From Microbulbifer salipaludis (GTDB taxonomy: Bacteria > Pseudomonadota > Gammaproteobacteria > Pseudomonadales > Cellvibrionaceae): DNA of 64,000 nucleotides. Each line of letters opens with the position of its first letter. Position 1 is the first letter of the stretch. The position numbers and the translations under genes were made by a program. The notes under the pieces are model-generated. The model was not told the origin of the DNA, did no database searches, and saw only the letters and a program-made list of their open reading frames with translations. Shown here one piece after another: positions 63,319 through 64,000 of this stretch. The stretch covers positions 263,630-327,629 of the forward strand of contig NZ_JAEKJR010000003.1 of the NCBI RefSeq assembly GCF_017303155.1. Direction: 5' to 3'.

Positions 63319-63696
63319 TTTGTGGGCAATGTACCAGCTCGGAGTGTCGAGTGCGAGGATTAATTTTCAGTAAGGGTCCATGTGTAACTACGTGAGTAAC
63401 TTTGCAATACACCCGAGGTGAGCCGCCAGGTGAACGGAAGCCGCTTTGATTAAGAATTGATTTTCAAAATATTTTCCCAGTTATCCACAGGCATGTTACA
63501 CACAGAAACCTTGGACAGACCTGTGGGTAAGTATGGGATATTGGGTGAGAGTGGCGTCGTTGCTGGGTTTGCGCGACCGTCTAAAAAAACGACGGTGGGT
63601 TGGGGGGGGGGGTGAAGAAAGAAGGACTGAGGTTTCGGGTAAAGGGAGGAGTTAGAGAGTCAGTACCCACGAGTGGGACGATGACCTACAGTGGGT

Positions 63697-63808
63697 GGCG
63701 AGCGGTGCTCGCCATCGCGGCGCGTGGTACGGCATCCCGGCGCCTTTCGGCGCCCCCGGCTTTGCTCCTGCGGAGCATGGCCGGTCACATGGCAGCGCTT
63801 TGCGCTGC
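63697..63808. repeat. Array of four adjacent hairpins
   Basis: Successive stems are GGCGAGC/GCTCGCC (63697-63713), GGCGCC/GGCGCC (63739-63754), CCGGC..GCTCC/GGAGC..GCCGG (63756-63784) and GCAGCGC/GCGCTGC (63792-63808). They lie just beyond the rRNA-operon terminator and look like degenerate extragenic palindromes. Confidence 0.6.
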
Positions 63809-63841
63809 GAGGTAGTGGCAGTAATTCACCGTATCCCAAAT

Positions 63842-63880
63842 AAAGAAAGGGCCACCCAAATGGGTGGCCCTTTCTTTTAT
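63842..63880 (-). terminator. rRNA operon terminator
   Basis: A 17-bp stem (63842-63858 with 63861-63877) includes the core GGGCCACCCA/TGGGTGGCCC and A/T-rich ends. It lies immediately 3' of the 5S gene on the minus strand and is symmetric enough to act in both directions. Confidence 0.9.
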
Positions 63881-63885
63881 TTAGA

Positions 63886-64000
63886 AGCCTGACGATGACC
63901 TACTCTCACATGGGGAAGCCCCACACTACCATCGGCGATGTTGCGTTTCACTTCTGAGTTCGGCAAGGGATCAGGTGGTTCCACAACTCTATTGTCGTCA
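63886..64000 (-). rRNA. rrf: 5S ribosomal RNA (5' few bases outside window)
   Basis: Read on the minus strand, the segment shows the bacterial 5S core: TTGCCGAACTCAGAAGTGAA, CGCCGATGGTAGTGTGGGG and CCCCATGTGAGAGTAGG. The 3' end CGTCAGGC pairs with a 5' end that begins a few bases beyond the window (visible TGACGA). The rest of the rrn operon (23S, 16S) must lie to the right, transcribed toward this window. Confidence 0.96.

Larger units (their letters stand above)
63279..63841. other. Intergenic region between the rRNA operon end and glutathione peroxidase
   Basis: It contains the operator-like dyad, a perfect DnaA-box-type nonamer TTATCCACA at 63481-63489 with a one-mismatch copy in the opposite orientation at 63522-63530, an 11-G homopolymer at 63602-63612 and a row of hairpins at 63697-63808. 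No gene is supported. Two boxes and no dnaA/gidA-type neighbours do not make an origin. Confidence 0.5.

Noticed and set aside
63481..63530. Possible replication origin from DnaA-like nonamers
   Set aside because: Only one perfect and one imperfect box, no AT-rich unwinding element, and no dnaA, dnaN, rpmH or gidA neighbours.

Overview
The window is chromosomal DNA of a Gram-negative, probably marine gammaproteobacterium. It has moderately high G+C, many SPI and SPII signal peptides, an Rnf complex, gdhA, leuA and prfC, and an rRNA operon end. Protein flavour and gene content suggest the Cellvibrionales (for example Microbulbifer); this is an impression from family resemblance, not a measured placement.

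Layout. 1-3568: end of an rnf/rsx operon (rsxC partial, rsxD, rsxG, rsxE). 4158-12497: a TetR regulator, a lipoprotein lytic transglycosylase with two solute-binding domains, a paired di-haem cytochrome and beta-helix lipoprotein, a Yip1-like membrane protein and ilvE. 13295-29252: a 16 kb block of twelve co-directional genes, almost all envelope proteins without an established function. 29263-44649: a GGDEF protein, an enoyl-CoA hydratase/isomerase, tryptophan 2,3-dioxygenase, an orphan ExbD, methylglyoxal synthase, a membrane redoxin, an AlgP/histone-like protein, an RND pump with its adaptor, a cyclic-nucleotide-binding protein and a chalcone-isomerase-like/TonB fusion. 44837-63278: an M13 peptidase, gdhA, an MFS-acyltransferase fusion, tpx, an M28 peptidase, a PlsC-like acyltransferase, prfC, an M24 aminopeptidase, a MATE pump, rimI with a HolD-like neighbour, leuA, and a glutathione peroxidase with its OspR/OhrR-type regulator. 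63886-64000: 3' part of a 5S rRNA gene on the minus strand, followed by its terminator.

The most interesting part is 13295-29252. It encodes a MotA/TolQ/ExbB-like channel protein, an actin/Hsp70-fold protein with an FHA-like tail, and two von Willebrand A proteins. Each vWA protein starts with a short cytoplasmic tail and one membrane helix carrying an ExbD-like Asp (SFLD...CGFGA), followed by a coiled coil. The block also encodes a bitopic TPR protein and a bitopic PEGA/FGE-fold protein that share a cytoplasmic ED-x-S-[IV]-IQP-x-x-F motif, a periplasmic TPR/TonB-C protein, four small or low-complexity lipoproteins and an M48 metalloprotease lipoprotein. I read this as a candidate ion-driven, trans-envelope machine in which vWA proteins take the place of ExbD/TolR/MotB. 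I know of no name for it. That reading is inference from domain architecture and gene order.

Many intergenic stretches hold hairpin terminators. Others hold palindromes or structured elements that I list separately. I saw no CRISPR array, tRNA gene, insertion sequence or prophage.
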